NCBI RefSeq assembly: GCF_009858175.1
Contig: NZ_CP047393.1
Span: 558,001 to 622,000 of the forward strand
Reading direction: 5' to 3'
DNA length: 64,000 nt
Source: Pontibacillus sp. HMF3514
GTDB lineage: Bacteria > Bacillota > Bacilli > Bacillales > BH030062
Below, piece after piece: positions 16,937-24,735 of this stretch. Below the pieces are notes generated by a model. The model saw only the letters and a program-made list of their open reading frames with translations. It made no database searches and was not told the DNA's origin. A program made the translations under genes and the position numbers. The first letter of the stretch is position 1. Every line of letters starts with the position of its first letter.

Positions 16937-19648
16937 TTATTTTCTTTTGCCTTTTCCTTTAACTTTTTTATTGTGCTTTTTAATGATTTTTTCTAGTTCA
17001 TGTTGGATTTTGCTTTTTTCTACATCTGCATTTCCTTTATCCAATTTGGACAGGGATTTCATAATATGGTGAACGGTTGAATCGATGTGCTGTGATGTAT
17101 TGCCATTTGTCTCAATGAATTCACTAAGCTGTTCATCTAGAAGATCAGCTAATTCATCAGAAGACATTTTATCATAAAGGGCAATAATATGATTTTTAAC
17201 ATCAGAGAGTGATTCGTCACCATCTAGGTAATCTCCGAAGATGTCTTTATCTAAGTCTTCATCATGATCTTCGTCATCTTCTTCATCTCTAGCAATAACA
17301 TCTTCTTCAAAACGTGGCGTCAATTTGTATTCACCGTAATTATAATCCACAACACCAATTATCGTTGTATATTCTTTATCTACATCGACAAGGTCTTGAT
17401 CAGAGTCAATGGTGAAAGTACCTTCATCATCTTCAGCTGTATAATTGTGATGAGCGTCAACATCTGTCACACGAACGCCATCGATTTCAACTAACTGTCC
17501 TTCTAGTTCTTCACCCAGGTCATCTGATTCAATATTCTTTGGTTTAGGTACACCTGCATCCTCATCTGTTATCTCAATGTTAGAAGGAGAAGGTTGAAGT
17601 TGTAGAAGGTCAAAATATTCTTCTGTACGTGCTTTCGCTTCGATTTGGTCACCAATCTCCGCGTTAATATCTTCAGCTCGAACCACTAGGCCAGCAGTTT
17701 CATCTTGAATAAAGTAGTTTGTTTTTCCACCTGCTTCAAACATAGCTGTGATGATGCCTTCGACTTTAACCAACGTACCTAAGTCAGCATCTCTAACATC
17801 CTCAATATCAGATGTTGCGATTTTATCCACAACATCCTCCTCGAATCGTGGAGTTACTTTGTATTCTCCGTTGTTATAATCCACATAGCCGATAAGCTGG
17901 GCATACGTTTCATCAACCTCTACTAGCTCCTGATCAGAATCAATTGTAAATGTTCCATGTGCATCTTTTGCTTCATAATTGTTATAGCTATCTTCTGATT
18001 CAATTGTTACATCTTCAAGCATAACGAGTTGACCTTCTAAGTCCTCCCCAATGTCATAAGATTGAATAAGGGAAGGGGTGTTATAATCACCTTCATCATT
18101 AATAACTTTAGCATCTGATGATAAAACTTGAAGAAGTCCGTAATGATTATTTATTTCACCTGTTGCTTCAATTCCTTCTCCAATTTCAGCATTAAGATCA
18201 TCCGTTCTTACGACGATCCCCGCAGATTTATCTTGAATGTAATAGTTTGTTTTTGATCCAACTTCTTCTTTAGCAATAACTGTTCCAGTTACAGTTACCG
18301 TGTCACCTTCGTCAGCATAGCGAGCATCGGCAATAAGAGGATCACGTTCGAAATCTGGTTCATAACCAGCTTTTATAGCATCCTCTTCAGTCCAGAAAAA
18401 GACACGTTTATAAACGGGAACATCATCCCAATTTTCTGGTTGAACATATTCTTCAGTCTCATAGTTTCCTACAAATTTTGTGAAGCCTTTATCTTGTTCG
18501 CGTACGCGGAACTCAAATGGTAGCTCTAGTAGTGGTGTAGAATCGTCCCAAATACCATAATCTTTTTGAACGGCTTCCTTAGTTGCTTGTTGATAGGTAA
18601 GGAACGTCATATTTGATTCAAATGGATAAATAAAATAGGTCACAGCATAGCCTTGTTCTACCATTTTGAGGTTTGTGTTCAGGCCATCATCTTTACGGAT
18701 AACTTCAGCTAAAAGACGGCCGTAATCATCTTTAGCTTCCTCCCCTAATTGCAGACGAACTTCATCTCCTGAATCGAGAAGGTTTTGTAAGTATTGTGTA
18801 GCACGTTCACCATGATATTTTTGTGAGTGGTCTTTATTTTGAGTGACAAGGGATGGATCATAAGAGTCTAGGTGGTAGGTTTCTGGGGTGTCGATGTTTA
18901 AGTAACGTACAGTTGTTGTGCCAAGAATAGGGTCTTGAATTTTAATTGTATCTCCATCAACAACGCGATCAACTACTGCTGTGTATTGATCTTTTTGCTC
19001 TGGAGCCTGGACTTCTGTATATTTTCCTAAATTGGAGAATGTATTTTGTGGTAAAGCAATCCATTCATTAGAAGGATCGTATGAATCATAGAGGTCTTTA
19101 TCTCCACTAGTTACTGACTGTTCACGAACGAGTGTAGCATTTTGAGTTGAAACTTGATTTTGATTCCAAGCAGAACCTGGATCTTCTCCAACTTTGCCAA
19201 TGGAGTCTACAACAGTTCCTTGTCGAGTCTCGGAGTCATAATCTTTGAAAAGGACAATAGCGTCGTCTCCGTTAAAAGAGTAGAAATAAGTATTTCCGGT
19301 TTGGTCAGCTGCATCTAACACATCTTCATCAGCTTCATCATGGGCAACAACATGTACTTCATCATTTTTCAATGTCCCTTCTAAATCAAGGACATTCACA
19401 TATTTTCCATCGTCAGGATCTTGTGAAGCACCATTGTTAAAATGGACAAGGGTGTAATCCTCTAAGTCAACCTCATCACCCGTACCATTATAGATTTCAA
19501 GGGCTTTGTTGTAGCTGCTACCCTCAATGTACTCAGAAATGATCAATGAACTGTGACCTTCTGCCTGAACATTTGGTGTGATGGGTAGCACAGAAATAAC
19601 TAAAATCAGTGCTAGTAACAAACGAAATAGGTGTTTAGGTTTGTGCAA
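16937..19648 (-). CDS. Secreted multidomain nuclease: LTD, thermonuclease and OB-fold domains
   Basis: 903 residues. Order: signal peptide (1-29); lamin-tail domain (30-175, LIISEYIEGSSYNKALEIYN); staphylococcal-nuclease domain (about 205-375) with DRVVDGDTIKI, VRYLNIDTPETY and DDYGRLLAEV, which keep the catalytic Arg, Asp/Glu and second Arg. Two OB-fold units follow (about 450-545 and 635-710), each followed by a related segment with GTFTIDSDQ and TPRFEEDV. The tail is acidic, then Lys-rich. It probably degrades extracellular DNA or RNA for nutrients, like YhcR-type nucleases. Start: TTG at 19648 after AAGGAGG. No sortase motif is seen. A CcpA-type site overlaps its promoter. Confidence 0.85.
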   Translation of the reverse strand: MHKPKHLFRLLLALILVISVLPITPNVQAEGHSSLIISEYIEGSSYNKALEIYNGTGDEVDLEDYTLVHFNNGASQDPDDGKYVNVLDLEGTLKNDEVHVVAHDEADEDVLDAADQTGNTYFYSFNGDDAIVLFKDYDSETRQGTVVDSIGKVGEDPGSAWNQNQVSTQNATLVREQSVTSGDKDLYDSYDPSNEWIALPQNTFSNLGKYTEVQAPEQKDQYTAVVDRVVDGDTIKIQDPILGTTTVRYLNIDTPETYHLDSYDPSLVTQNKDHSQKYHGERATQYLQNLLDSGDEVRLQLGEEAKDDYGRLLAEVIRKDDGLNTNLKMVEQGYAVTYFIYPFESNMTFLTYQQATKEAVQKDYGIWDDSTPLLELPFEFRVREQDKGFTKFVGNYETEEYVQPENWDDVPVYKRVFFWTEEDAIKAGYEPDFERDPLIADARYADEGDTVTVTGTVIAKEEVGSKTNYYIQDKSAGIVVRTDDLNAEIGEGIEATGEINNHYGLLQVLSSDAKVINDEGDYNTPSLIQSYDIGEDLEGQLVMLEDVTIESEDSYNNYEAKDAHGTFTIDSDQELVEVDETYAQLIGYVDYNNGEYKVTPRFEEDVVDKIATSDIEDVRDADLGTLVKVEGIITAMFEAGGKTNYFIQDETAGLVVRAEDINAEIGDQIEAKARTEEYFDLLQLQPSPSNIEITDEDAGVPKPKNIESDDLGEELEGQLVEIDGVRVTDVDAHHNYTAEDDEGTFTIDSDQDLVDVDKEYTTIIGVVDYNYGEYKLTPRFEEDVIARDEEDDEDHDEDLDKDIFGDYLDGDESLSDVKNHIIALYDKMSSDELADLLDEQLSEFIETNGNTSQHIDSTVHHIMKSLSKLDKGNADVEKSKIQHELEKIIKKHNKKVKGKGKRK

Positions 19649-19674
19649 AGCAAATCCTCCTTGTGTAATTATTA

Positions 19675-19687
19675 TGAATCGCTTTCA
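19675..19687 (-). promoter_or_regulatory. Candidate cre (CcpA) site of the nuclease gene
   Basis: On the minus strand this reads TGAAAGCGATTCA, close to the consensus TGWAARCGYTWNCW with one deviation. It sits immediately downstream of the -10 box, where CcpA binding normally represses. Confidence 0.6.
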
Positions 19688-19715
19688 TTATGTTCTATTG
19701 GAAAACTTTGCACAA
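19687..19715 (-). promoter_or_regulatory. Promoter of the nuclease gene
   Basis: On the minus strand: TTGTGC (19710-19715), 17-base spacer, CATAAT (19687-19692). The rest of the 19716-19918 gap is AT-rich with no gene that I can support. Confidence 0.6.
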
Positions 19716-19918
19716 ATTTCCAAACGACCGTCACCTAAAGGAAGGAAGTCCTTTGTCGAAAAAGATGAATAGGAAAAAAATCACATAAAAGGTTTTTGAT
19801 AAGAGGAAAATAATGTGTATATAGTCATGGGATATTTTAGAAAATAAAAGATTCTTTAAAGTAGGTTTTCAAAAAATAATTCGAAAGCAGTGTTTTCCAA
19901 AAAAAGAGAGTTTAAAAA

Positions 19919-19965
19919 ATCCCGTGTTTTTGCCGAATTTTGTCGAGATTCAGGCAACACGGGAT
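19919..19965 (-). terminator. Terminator of the nitroreductase gene
   Basis: ATCCCGTGTT (19919-19928) pairs with AACACGGGAT (19956-19965), with a second inner stem and a T run on the minus strand. Confidence 0.8.
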
Positions 19966-19981
19966 AGGGTTTCACAAAGGT

Positions 19982-20593
19982 TTAAACCCAAGTAGAAACT
20001 TGGTCTATCCCCATGCGAGGAGTCTTTGTTGGTGTCCATGCTTCTTTTCCGATCGAAATAAGCATAATAGGTTCATAGCGTTCAGAGATATTAAATTCTT
20101 CTTTCAGTTTATCTCCTGAGAAGCCGCCCATAGCTAGTGTGTCATAGCCGCGTGCTTCTGCAGCTAGCATCACTTGCATTGAAACGAGTCCAGCATTCAC
20201 GAGTGCTGTATCGTGTGCAGCCTTCTCGTTCTCATAAATTTTATTGATTGTAGAGCGCATATTTTCCATCATATCTTTTGTGATCACTTCTTGTTCAACC
20301 AATGGACCGAATGCCGCATCTATATTATGGTTCGCTTCTTTATCAGCTAAGATCGCCACAGTTGCTGCTGCATCTGTTACTTTTTCCTGGCCAAAGGCAA
20401 CTGGAAGAAGTTTTTGTTTAGCCTCGTCATTATGAAAGACTAGAAAATGCCAATGTTGTAGGTTAAAAGAAGATGGTGCTGTTATTGAATCGTTTAAGAT
20501 TGCTTCTAGCTCTTCTTGAGTAATCGTTGCATTCTTATCAAATTCTTTTGTTCCATTACGTCTATGCATAGTTTCTAACATTTTTGTGTCCAT
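19982..20593 (-). CDS. Nitroreductase-family NAD(P)H-flavin oxidoreductase, YodC-like
   Basis: 203 residues of the FMN-dependent nitroreductase family. The N-terminal RRNGTKEFDKNA supplies the FMN-phosphate arginines. SITAPSSFNLQHWHFLVFH forms the second FMN-binding element. DTLAMGGFSGDKLKEEFNI and ISIGKEAWTPTKTPR complete the family pattern. It closely resembles Bacillus YodC as I recall it. It probably reduces quinones or nitro compounds in the cytosol. RBS AAGGAGG precedes the ATG. The 310-base gap upstream (20594-20903) carries the two divergent promoters; I see no gene there. Confidence 0.85.
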   Translation of the reverse strand: MDTKMLETMHRRNGTKEFDKNATITQEELEAILNDSITAPSSFNLQHWHFLVFHNDEAKQKLLPVAFGQEKVTDAAATVAILADKEANHNIDAAFGPLVEQEVITKDMMENMRSTINKIYENEKAAHDTALVNAGLVSMQVMLAAEARGYDTLAMGGFSGDKLKEEFNISERYEPIMLISIGKEAWTPTKTPRMGIDQVSTWV

Positions 20594-20903
20594 GTAATTG
20601 CCTCCTTAATCATTTCGGGTTATATATTTTGAAACTGAGATAAATGGTTAAATTTTTTGAGATCAACGTGATTTTCCACGCACATTATTGTAACGAATTT
20701 ATTTTGACGTATCAATGATTTGAACTACTGTAAGTTTTACCATAAGCATATTACAATGGAATGGAAGAATAAGGAAGTTGAGGCGAAAAGGTTTTAGCTT
20801 TGGGGTTATGGGCATTCCTCTTACATTATGGAGGACGATTTGGTATTCTATTTAGTAACGCGAAATATTTAAAAGTTTTAAAATTTACCAAGGAGGATCA
20901 ATC

Positions 20904-22142
20904 ATGCCATCAACAGAGATGTTAGAAAAATATGCAGAGCTTGCCATTCACACTGGGGTCAATCTACAAGAAAATCAAACATTAATGATGAATGCCCCGG
21001 TAGATGGAGCGGAGTTTGCTAGAATTGTAGCTCGAAAAGCTTATGAAACTGGAGCAAAACAAGTACATATTAATTGGACAGACGACACAATGCAACGTCT
21101 ATTCTTCGAGAATGCAGCTCAGGAAGTACTAGAAACAATCCCACAATGGTTAGTGGACCGTCAAAATTATTTTGCAGAGAATGGAGCTGCTGTGCTTTCC
21201 ATTCGTTCAACGAATCCTGACTTACTAAACGGAATTGATTCTTCACGTATTGCTACTTATAATAAAGCAGCTGGTGAAGCAATGAAGAACTTCCGTAAAT
21301 ACGTCATGAACGATAAAATTAGCTGGTCCATCGTTGCGATTCCAAATACCGAATGGGCACAAAAAGTATTCCCAAATGACAGTGAGGAAGATGCTGTAGC
21401 GAAGCTTTGGGATCAGATTTTCACAATTACTCGTGTTGATAAAGATGACCCATTAAAAGCATGGGAAGAGCATAACGAACTTCTAGCCCAAGCAAGAGAG
21501 TATCTTAATCAAAAGCAGTACAAAAAACTAATTTATAAAGCACCAGGAACAGACCTGGAAGTAGCTCTTCCAGAGGGGCATAAGTGGAAAGGTGGTGCTT
21601 CTCCTACTGAAGATGGGATTAACTTTAATGCGAACATCCCAACTGAAGAGGTATTTACACTTCCTCATAAGTACGGTGTAAACGGTACGGTAACAAGTAC
21701 TAAACCACTAAGTTATGGTGGTAACTTAATTGAAAACTTCTCTCTTACTTTTGAAGAAGGGAAAGTTGTGGATTTCTCAGCTGAAAAGGGTTATGAAACA
21801 TTACAAGAACTTTTAAATATGGATGAAGGTGCACGTCGTTTGGGTGAGTTGGCCATTGTTCCGCATAAATCTCCAATTTCTCAAAGTGGCCTTATTTTCT
21901 TCAATACGCTTTACGATGAAAATGCATCTTGCCACCTTGCATTAGGTAAAGCTTATCCAAGTTCAGTAAAAGGCGGAGCTGATATGGATGAAGAGCAACT
22001 AGATAAAAACGGTGTTAATAACAGTCTTGTACACGTAGATTTCATGATGGGATCAGGCGAACTAGACATTGATGGTGTTACAGAAGATGGAACAAAAGAA
22101 CCTCTTTTCCGTGATGGAAACTGGGCGATTGATTTTAACTAA
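20904..22142 (+). CDS. ampS: M29-family aminopeptidase
   Basis: 412 residues, the usual length for AmpS/aminopeptidase T. The metal ligands can be seen: Glu in NIPTEEVFTLPH, Glu in EGARRLGELAIV, His in NASCHLALGKAY, and His/Asp in LVHVDFMMGS. Two metal ions activate water to remove N-terminal residues from peptides in the cytosol. Start: ATG at 20904, nine bases after AAGGAGG. Single gene with a terminator; it is oriented toward the AtoE transporter gene but not fused to it. Confidence 0.9.
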   Translation: MPSTEMLEKYAELAIHTGVNLQENQTLMMNAPVDGAEFARIVARKAYETGAKQVHINWTDDTMQRLFFENAAQEVLETIPQWLVDRQNYFAENGAAVLSIRSTNPDLLNGIDSSRIATYNKAAGEAMKNFRKYVMNDKISWSIVAIPNTEWAQKVFPNDSEEDAVAKLWDQIFTITRVDKDDPLKAWEEHNELLAQAREYLNQKQYKKLIYKAPGTDLEVALPEGHKWKGGASPTEDGINFNANIPTEEVFTLPHKYGVNGTVTSTKPLSYGGNLIENFSLTFEEGKVVDFSAEKGYETLQELLNMDEGARRLGELAIVPHKSPISQSGLIFFNTLYDENASCHLALGKAYPSSVKGGADMDEEQLDKNGVNNSLVHVDFMMGSGELDIDGVTEDGTKEPLFRDGNWAIDFN

Positions 22143-22152
22143 AAGTATGCAG

Positions 22153-22186
22153 ACTGACTCTCTTTTTAAGAGGGTCAGTTTTTTTG
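22153..22186 (+). terminator. Terminator of ampS
   Basis: ACTGACTCTCTT (from 22153) pairs with AAGAGGGTCAGT (to 22179) and is followed by seven T. Confidence 0.8.
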
Positions 22187-22282
22187 TGTGAAGAGCTCAA
22201 CATCTATCATCATTCTCAATTTTAATAGATTTATTAGGTAGTAATATTCAAGCGTTTATATTAATGAGTTGGGATTAAAAGG

Positions 22283-22356
22283 TACCAGAAGATAGAGAAT
22301 CTCGAATAAACATTTTAATTATAACAAAATTTTGAATTCTCTTTAGCTTTCTGGTA
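22283..22356 (+). repeat. Long inverted repeat in the atoE leader region
   Basis: TACCAGAA (22283-22290) pairs with TTCTGGTA (22349-22356), and AGAGAAT (22294-22300) with ATTCTCT (22336-22342). The loop is AT-rich. It could be an operator pair or an RNA stem ahead of the transporter gene. Confidence 0.45.
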
Positions 22357-22375
22357 AATTCGAAGATGCGTAAAA

Positions 22376-22388
22376 TGTAAGCGCTTTA
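22376..22388 (+). promoter_or_regulatory. Candidate cre site upstream of atoE
   Basis: TGTAAGCGCTTTA, close to the CcpA consensus, lies three bases before the ribosome site. Repression by blocking elongation in glucose would fit a fatty-acid transporter. Confidence 0.5.
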
Positions 22389-22405
22389 AAGGAGGGGAGG
22401 ATAAA

Positions 22406-23734
22406 ATGTTAAAAGGAGCAATTCATGTATCAAACCGTCTCATGCAAAGATACTTACCAGATCCTTTTGTATTTGTAACGGTACTAACGTTTGTCGTATT
22501 TATACTAGGATTAATTGTTACAGGTAGTTCCCCGGTACAGATGGTTCAGTTTTGGGGTGAAGGCTTCTGGAATCTATTATCATTTTCCATGCAGATGGTA
22601 CTAGTGTTAGTGACAGGGTTTGTGCTAGCAAGTAGTCCGTTATTTAAGAGTTTATTAAGCGGGCTAGCAGGAACAGCAAAAAAACCGGTGCATGCTATAG
22701 TGTTGGTCACATTAATTTCCCTTTTAGCAAGTTGGGTGAATTGGGGATTTGGGCTTGTCATTGGAGCTTTATTTGCAAAAGAGCTAGCTAGAAAAGTATC
22801 AAATGTAGATTATCGTTTACTTATTGCGAGTGCGTACTCTGGATTTTTAGTTTGGCACGGAGGACTAGCAGGTTCCATTCCATTAACGATCGCAACAGAG
22901 GATCATTTCATGCAGGATGTCATTGGAATTATATCTACAGAGCAGACAATCTTTGCGGTGTTTAATTTAGCTATAGTAGCCTCGCTCTTTATTGTGTTAC
23001 CTATACTTAATGCAAAAATGCAACCTACTAAAGATGAGAGAGTAACAATTGATACTTCTATTTTAGATGACGGATCAAGTGTGCAGGCAGCTTCAGTAGA
23101 GGAGGAAACGATCACCCCAGCAGATCGAATGGAAAATAGTAAGCTTCTTGCATATGTTACAGGATTTTTAGGACTTGCATTTCTAGTTTATTATTTCTTC
23201 ACTAATGGTTTCCAGTTGAATTTAAATATTGTGAACTTCACATTCCTATTCCTTGGACTATTATTCCATGGATCACCTCGAAAGTTTATTGGTTCAGTAA
23301 AAGAAGCCGTAAGTGGTGCCAGTGGTATTATTATTCAATTCCCTTTCTATGCAGGAATTATGGGAATGATGGTGGCTTCAGGGCTAGCAAAAGAAATGTC
23401 TTCATGGTTTGTTAGCATTTCTTCTGATTTCACTTTCCCATTTTTCGCTTTCTTAAGTGCGGGGATTGTGAACTTCTTCGTACCATCAGGTGGAGGACAA
23501 TGGGCTGTCCAAGCACCTATTATGCTAGATGCAGCTAAAGAATTAGGTGTATCAATTCCTAAAACAGCCATGGCTGTTGCATGGGGAGATGCATGGACGA
23601 ATATGATTCAGCCATTCTGGGCATTACCTGCACTAGCCATTGCAGGATTAAAAGCTAAGGATATTATGGGCTTTTGTTTAATTGTACTTCTTGTAAGTGG
23701 AGTGCTCATATCTCTTGGTTTAGTGTTCTTATAA
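22406..23734 (+). CDS. AtoE-family short-chain fatty acid transporter
   Basis: 442 residues with about ten membrane segments. The family motifs are SWVNWGFGLVIGALFAKELAR, SAYSGFLVWHGGLAGSIPLT, and near the C-terminus NFFVPSGGGQWAVQAPIM and AWGDAWTNMIQPFWALPALAI. AtoE proteins take up short-chain fatty acids or acetoacetate across the cytoplasmic membrane. No ato metabolic genes are adjacent. Start: ATG at 22406 after GGAGGGGAGG. The candidate cre and the inverted repeat just upstream suggest nutrient control. Confidence 0.85.
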   Translation: MLKGAIHVSNRLMQRYLPDPFVFVTVLTFVVFILGLIVTGSSPVQMVQFWGEGFWNLLSFSMQMVLVLVTGFVLASSPLFKSLLSGLAGTAKKPVHAIVLVTLISLLASWVNWGFGLVIGALFAKELARKVSNVDYRLLIASAYSGFLVWHGGLAGSIPLTIATEDHFMQDVIGIISTEQTIFAVFNLAIVASLFIVLPILNAKMQPTKDERVTIDTSILDDGSSVQAASVEEETITPADRMENSKLLAYVTGFLGLAFLVYYFFTNGFQLNLNIVNFTFLFLGLLFHGSPRKFIGSVKEAVSGASGIIIQFPFYAGIMGMMVASGLAKEMSSWFVSISSDFTFPFFAFLSAGIVNFFVPSGGGQWAVQAPIMLDAAKELGVSIPKTAMAVAWGDAWTNMIQPFWALPALAIAGLKAKDIMGFCLIVLLVSGVLISLGLVFL

Positions 23735-23741
23735 TGTTTCT

Positions 23742-23779
23742 AAGCATGTCACGCTCAGGTAGAGTGACATGCTTTTTTT
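23742..23779 (+). terminator. Terminator of the atoE gene
   Basis: AAGCATGTCAC (23742-23752) pairs perfectly with GTGACATGCTT (23764-23774), then seven T. Confidence 0.9.
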
Positions 23780-23790
23780 ATTCATTTATA

Positions 23791-24508
23791 TGGCAGTAAT
23801 ATGGAATAACTGTTTTAGTGAGAGAGGCGGTTCCGTTGCTATTGTGGAGTGCGGTGGGCTTGGAACGGGTTGCTTTCCCCGGACGAACGATCGAGCCTCC
23901 TCATACGCTACGCTTCTTGCGGGGTCTCGCTCGCCCGTTTTTCCGGAGGAGTCAACCCGTTCCCAAGCCCACCTTAGCCGAATGGTGATTAACGGAACCG
24001 TAGCGATAATGTGAGGAAATGCTTGCGGACATTTGTTCCGCTATTTCACCTTAAAATGGTTTTTCTTAAGAGTTTACGGACATTCATTCCGCTAATTGCT
24101 GCAAATCACCTTAATAAAGAGCAATCTGTCACAAATAAGGTACCATATGTCCGTAACGACTCTCGAAATGCCTTAAAAGTTCAAAATAACGGAATAAATG
24201 TCCGTAAGGTTTAGAACTCACACATTAGGGTCCGTTATTCTTCATAAACGCAAAGGGGGGAAGGAAAAGGCAAACTCCAGTGGTAGAAAGGGCAGATGAG
24301 ACCCCACAGAGAACGGAGTGAACGAGGAGGCTGAAAGTAAATTATGAAGATCGACTAAGACCGCCACATCGTGTGGCAACGTCGACCTACCCCACGTCGT
24401 GTGGGGCAGCAGGAGTATTGCCGTTTCACTGACCCCCCTTACTCTCATACAAGCAACGGACTCCTCCGAACCTATATCTCGATTCCAAGTCTTCCACATA
24501 AGGGGGCT
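23791..24508 (-). repeat. Composite hairpin repeat, copy 2 (inverted)
   Basis: Same block as 7526-8177 in opposite orientation. Module R is at 23829-23999, the central GGACAT...TCCG quartet at about 24025-24215, and module L at 24229-24462. Module L is interrupted by an extra segment (about 24332-24408) with two palindromic hairpins at 24363-24377 and 24390-24406. Sequence identity to copy 1 is very high through module R and the centre. Confidence 0.85.
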
Positions 24509-24520
24509 TTAATTGAATAA

Positions 24521-24652
24521 GCTCCAAAGTGGAAAGCATTGCCTGATGAGAAGTATTCACTAGAAGCGATTGAGGGAATGGTGGATTCTTTAAGGAAGAA
24601 AGGAGACACTTTTAAAACCGTATCTGAGCTTTTAGATTATCAAAGAAAATAA
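24521..24652 (+). pseudogene. 3' remnant of an unknown gene
   Basis: An open frame right after the repeat reads APKWKALPDEKYSLEAIEGM, then LRKKGDTFKTVSELLDYQRK and a TAA at 24650. It has normal coding character but no start codon, ribosome site or 5' part. The composite repeat ends 12 bases before it, so the repeat or an associated rearrangement may have removed the front of the gene. I do not recognise the family. Confidence 0.5.
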
Positions 24653-24735
24653 ACCAGAAAAGAGTTCCCTACAATCAAAGCGACGTTTCGTGTATAATAG
24701 AATGCAAACAGATGTTCTGTGCGGAGGGAATCATT

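Noticed and set aside
20594-20903. Possible small gene or riboswitch between the nitroreductase gene and ampS
   Set aside because: No frame with a ribosome site and no recognisable aptamer; AT-rich divergent promoter region.
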